Positions 5,534-5,574 of a stretch of DNA of 5,574 bases are shown here, piece after piece. The notes beneath the pieces are model-generated. The model did no database searches. It was not told the DNA's origin and saw only the letters and a list, made by a program, of their open reading frames with translations. The stretch comes from JBKHJZ01 sp046537875 (GTDB lineage Bacteria; Actinomycetota; Acidimicrobiia; Acidimicrobiales; VFJN01), in assembly GCA_046537875.1 (NCBI GenBank), contig JBKHJZ010000207.1:1-5574 (forward strand). The letters run 5' to 3'. The number at the start of each line of letters is the position of its first letter. Within the stretch, counting starts at the first letter, position 1. The position numbers and the translations under genes were made by a program.

Positions 5534-5574
5534 GCACGCCGCCGCCCTCCCCGGCTCCTCTGGTTCTGGCAGCG
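5530..5574 (+). CDS. Probable start of a further gene (partial, runs off the right edge)
   Basis: A GTG at 5530 overlaps the flavoprotein TGA as GTGA, the classic 4-nt coupled junction, and opens a frame to the window end with no stop. The 15 visible residues read MSTPPPSPAPLVLAA. A short Pro-rich leader followed by PLVLA is reminiscent of Maf-type nucleotide pyrophosphatases, whose N-terminus is typically LVLAS followed by a Ser-Pro-Arg-Arg motif, but the diagnostic residues lie beyond the edge. If real, the gene would be co-transcribed with the flavoprotein. With so little sequence the product cannot be named. Confidence 0.45.
   Translation, partial: MSTPPPSPAPLVLAA

Overview
The window is GC-rich (roughly 70% by eye) and densely coded. 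All genes lie on the + strand. GTG starts preceded by a TAnnnT-type -10 box only 6-8 nt upstream (leaderless style) point to an Actinomycetota chromosome. An Acidimicrobiia-like lineage is my best guess, but it rests on general style and not on any marker gene.

Layout: (1) 1-94 is a short upstream region with a candidate -10 box and a 12-bp palindrome. (2) 95-2356 encodes a 753-aa membrane protein with five N-terminal transmembrane segments and an extracellular alkaline-phosphatase/sulfatase-fold domain, similar in architecture to LtaS-type phosphotransferases. (3) 2357-2493 is intergenic, with a possible post-stop hairpin, a degenerate 18-20 bp tandem repeat and a clear -10 box. (4) 2494-3318 and 3311-4090 overlap by 8 nt and encode an ABC ATPase and a UPF0014-family permease, the FetA/FetB (YbbL/YbbM) pair linked to iron export and oxidative-stress tolerance. 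(5) 4091-4171 holds a perfect 16-bp palindrome after the fetB stop and a -10 box. (6) 4172-5533 encodes a flavoprotein of the pyridine nucleotide-disulfide oxidoreductase fold that lacks the redox cysteine pair, most like the actinobacterial LpdA/NAD(P)H-quinone dehydrogenase group. (7) 5530-5574 is the probable first 15 codons of another gene, joined to the flavoprotein by a 4-nt GTGA overlap.

FetA and FetB should form one transporter. The flavoprotein has its own promoter and may start a second operon with the gene running off the right edge. Metal export and a flavin NAD(P)H oxidoreductase could both serve redox or metal homeostasis, but only proximity suggests this. The sulfatase-like gene looks like an independent envelope-modification gene.

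I found no CRISPR array, mobile element, tRNA or rRNA, and no convincing new multi-gene system. The less ordinary signals are the cluster of tandem-repeat tracts at gene ends, the repeat-built tail on FetA, the one-cysteine flavoprotein active site, and the uniform leaderless promoters.
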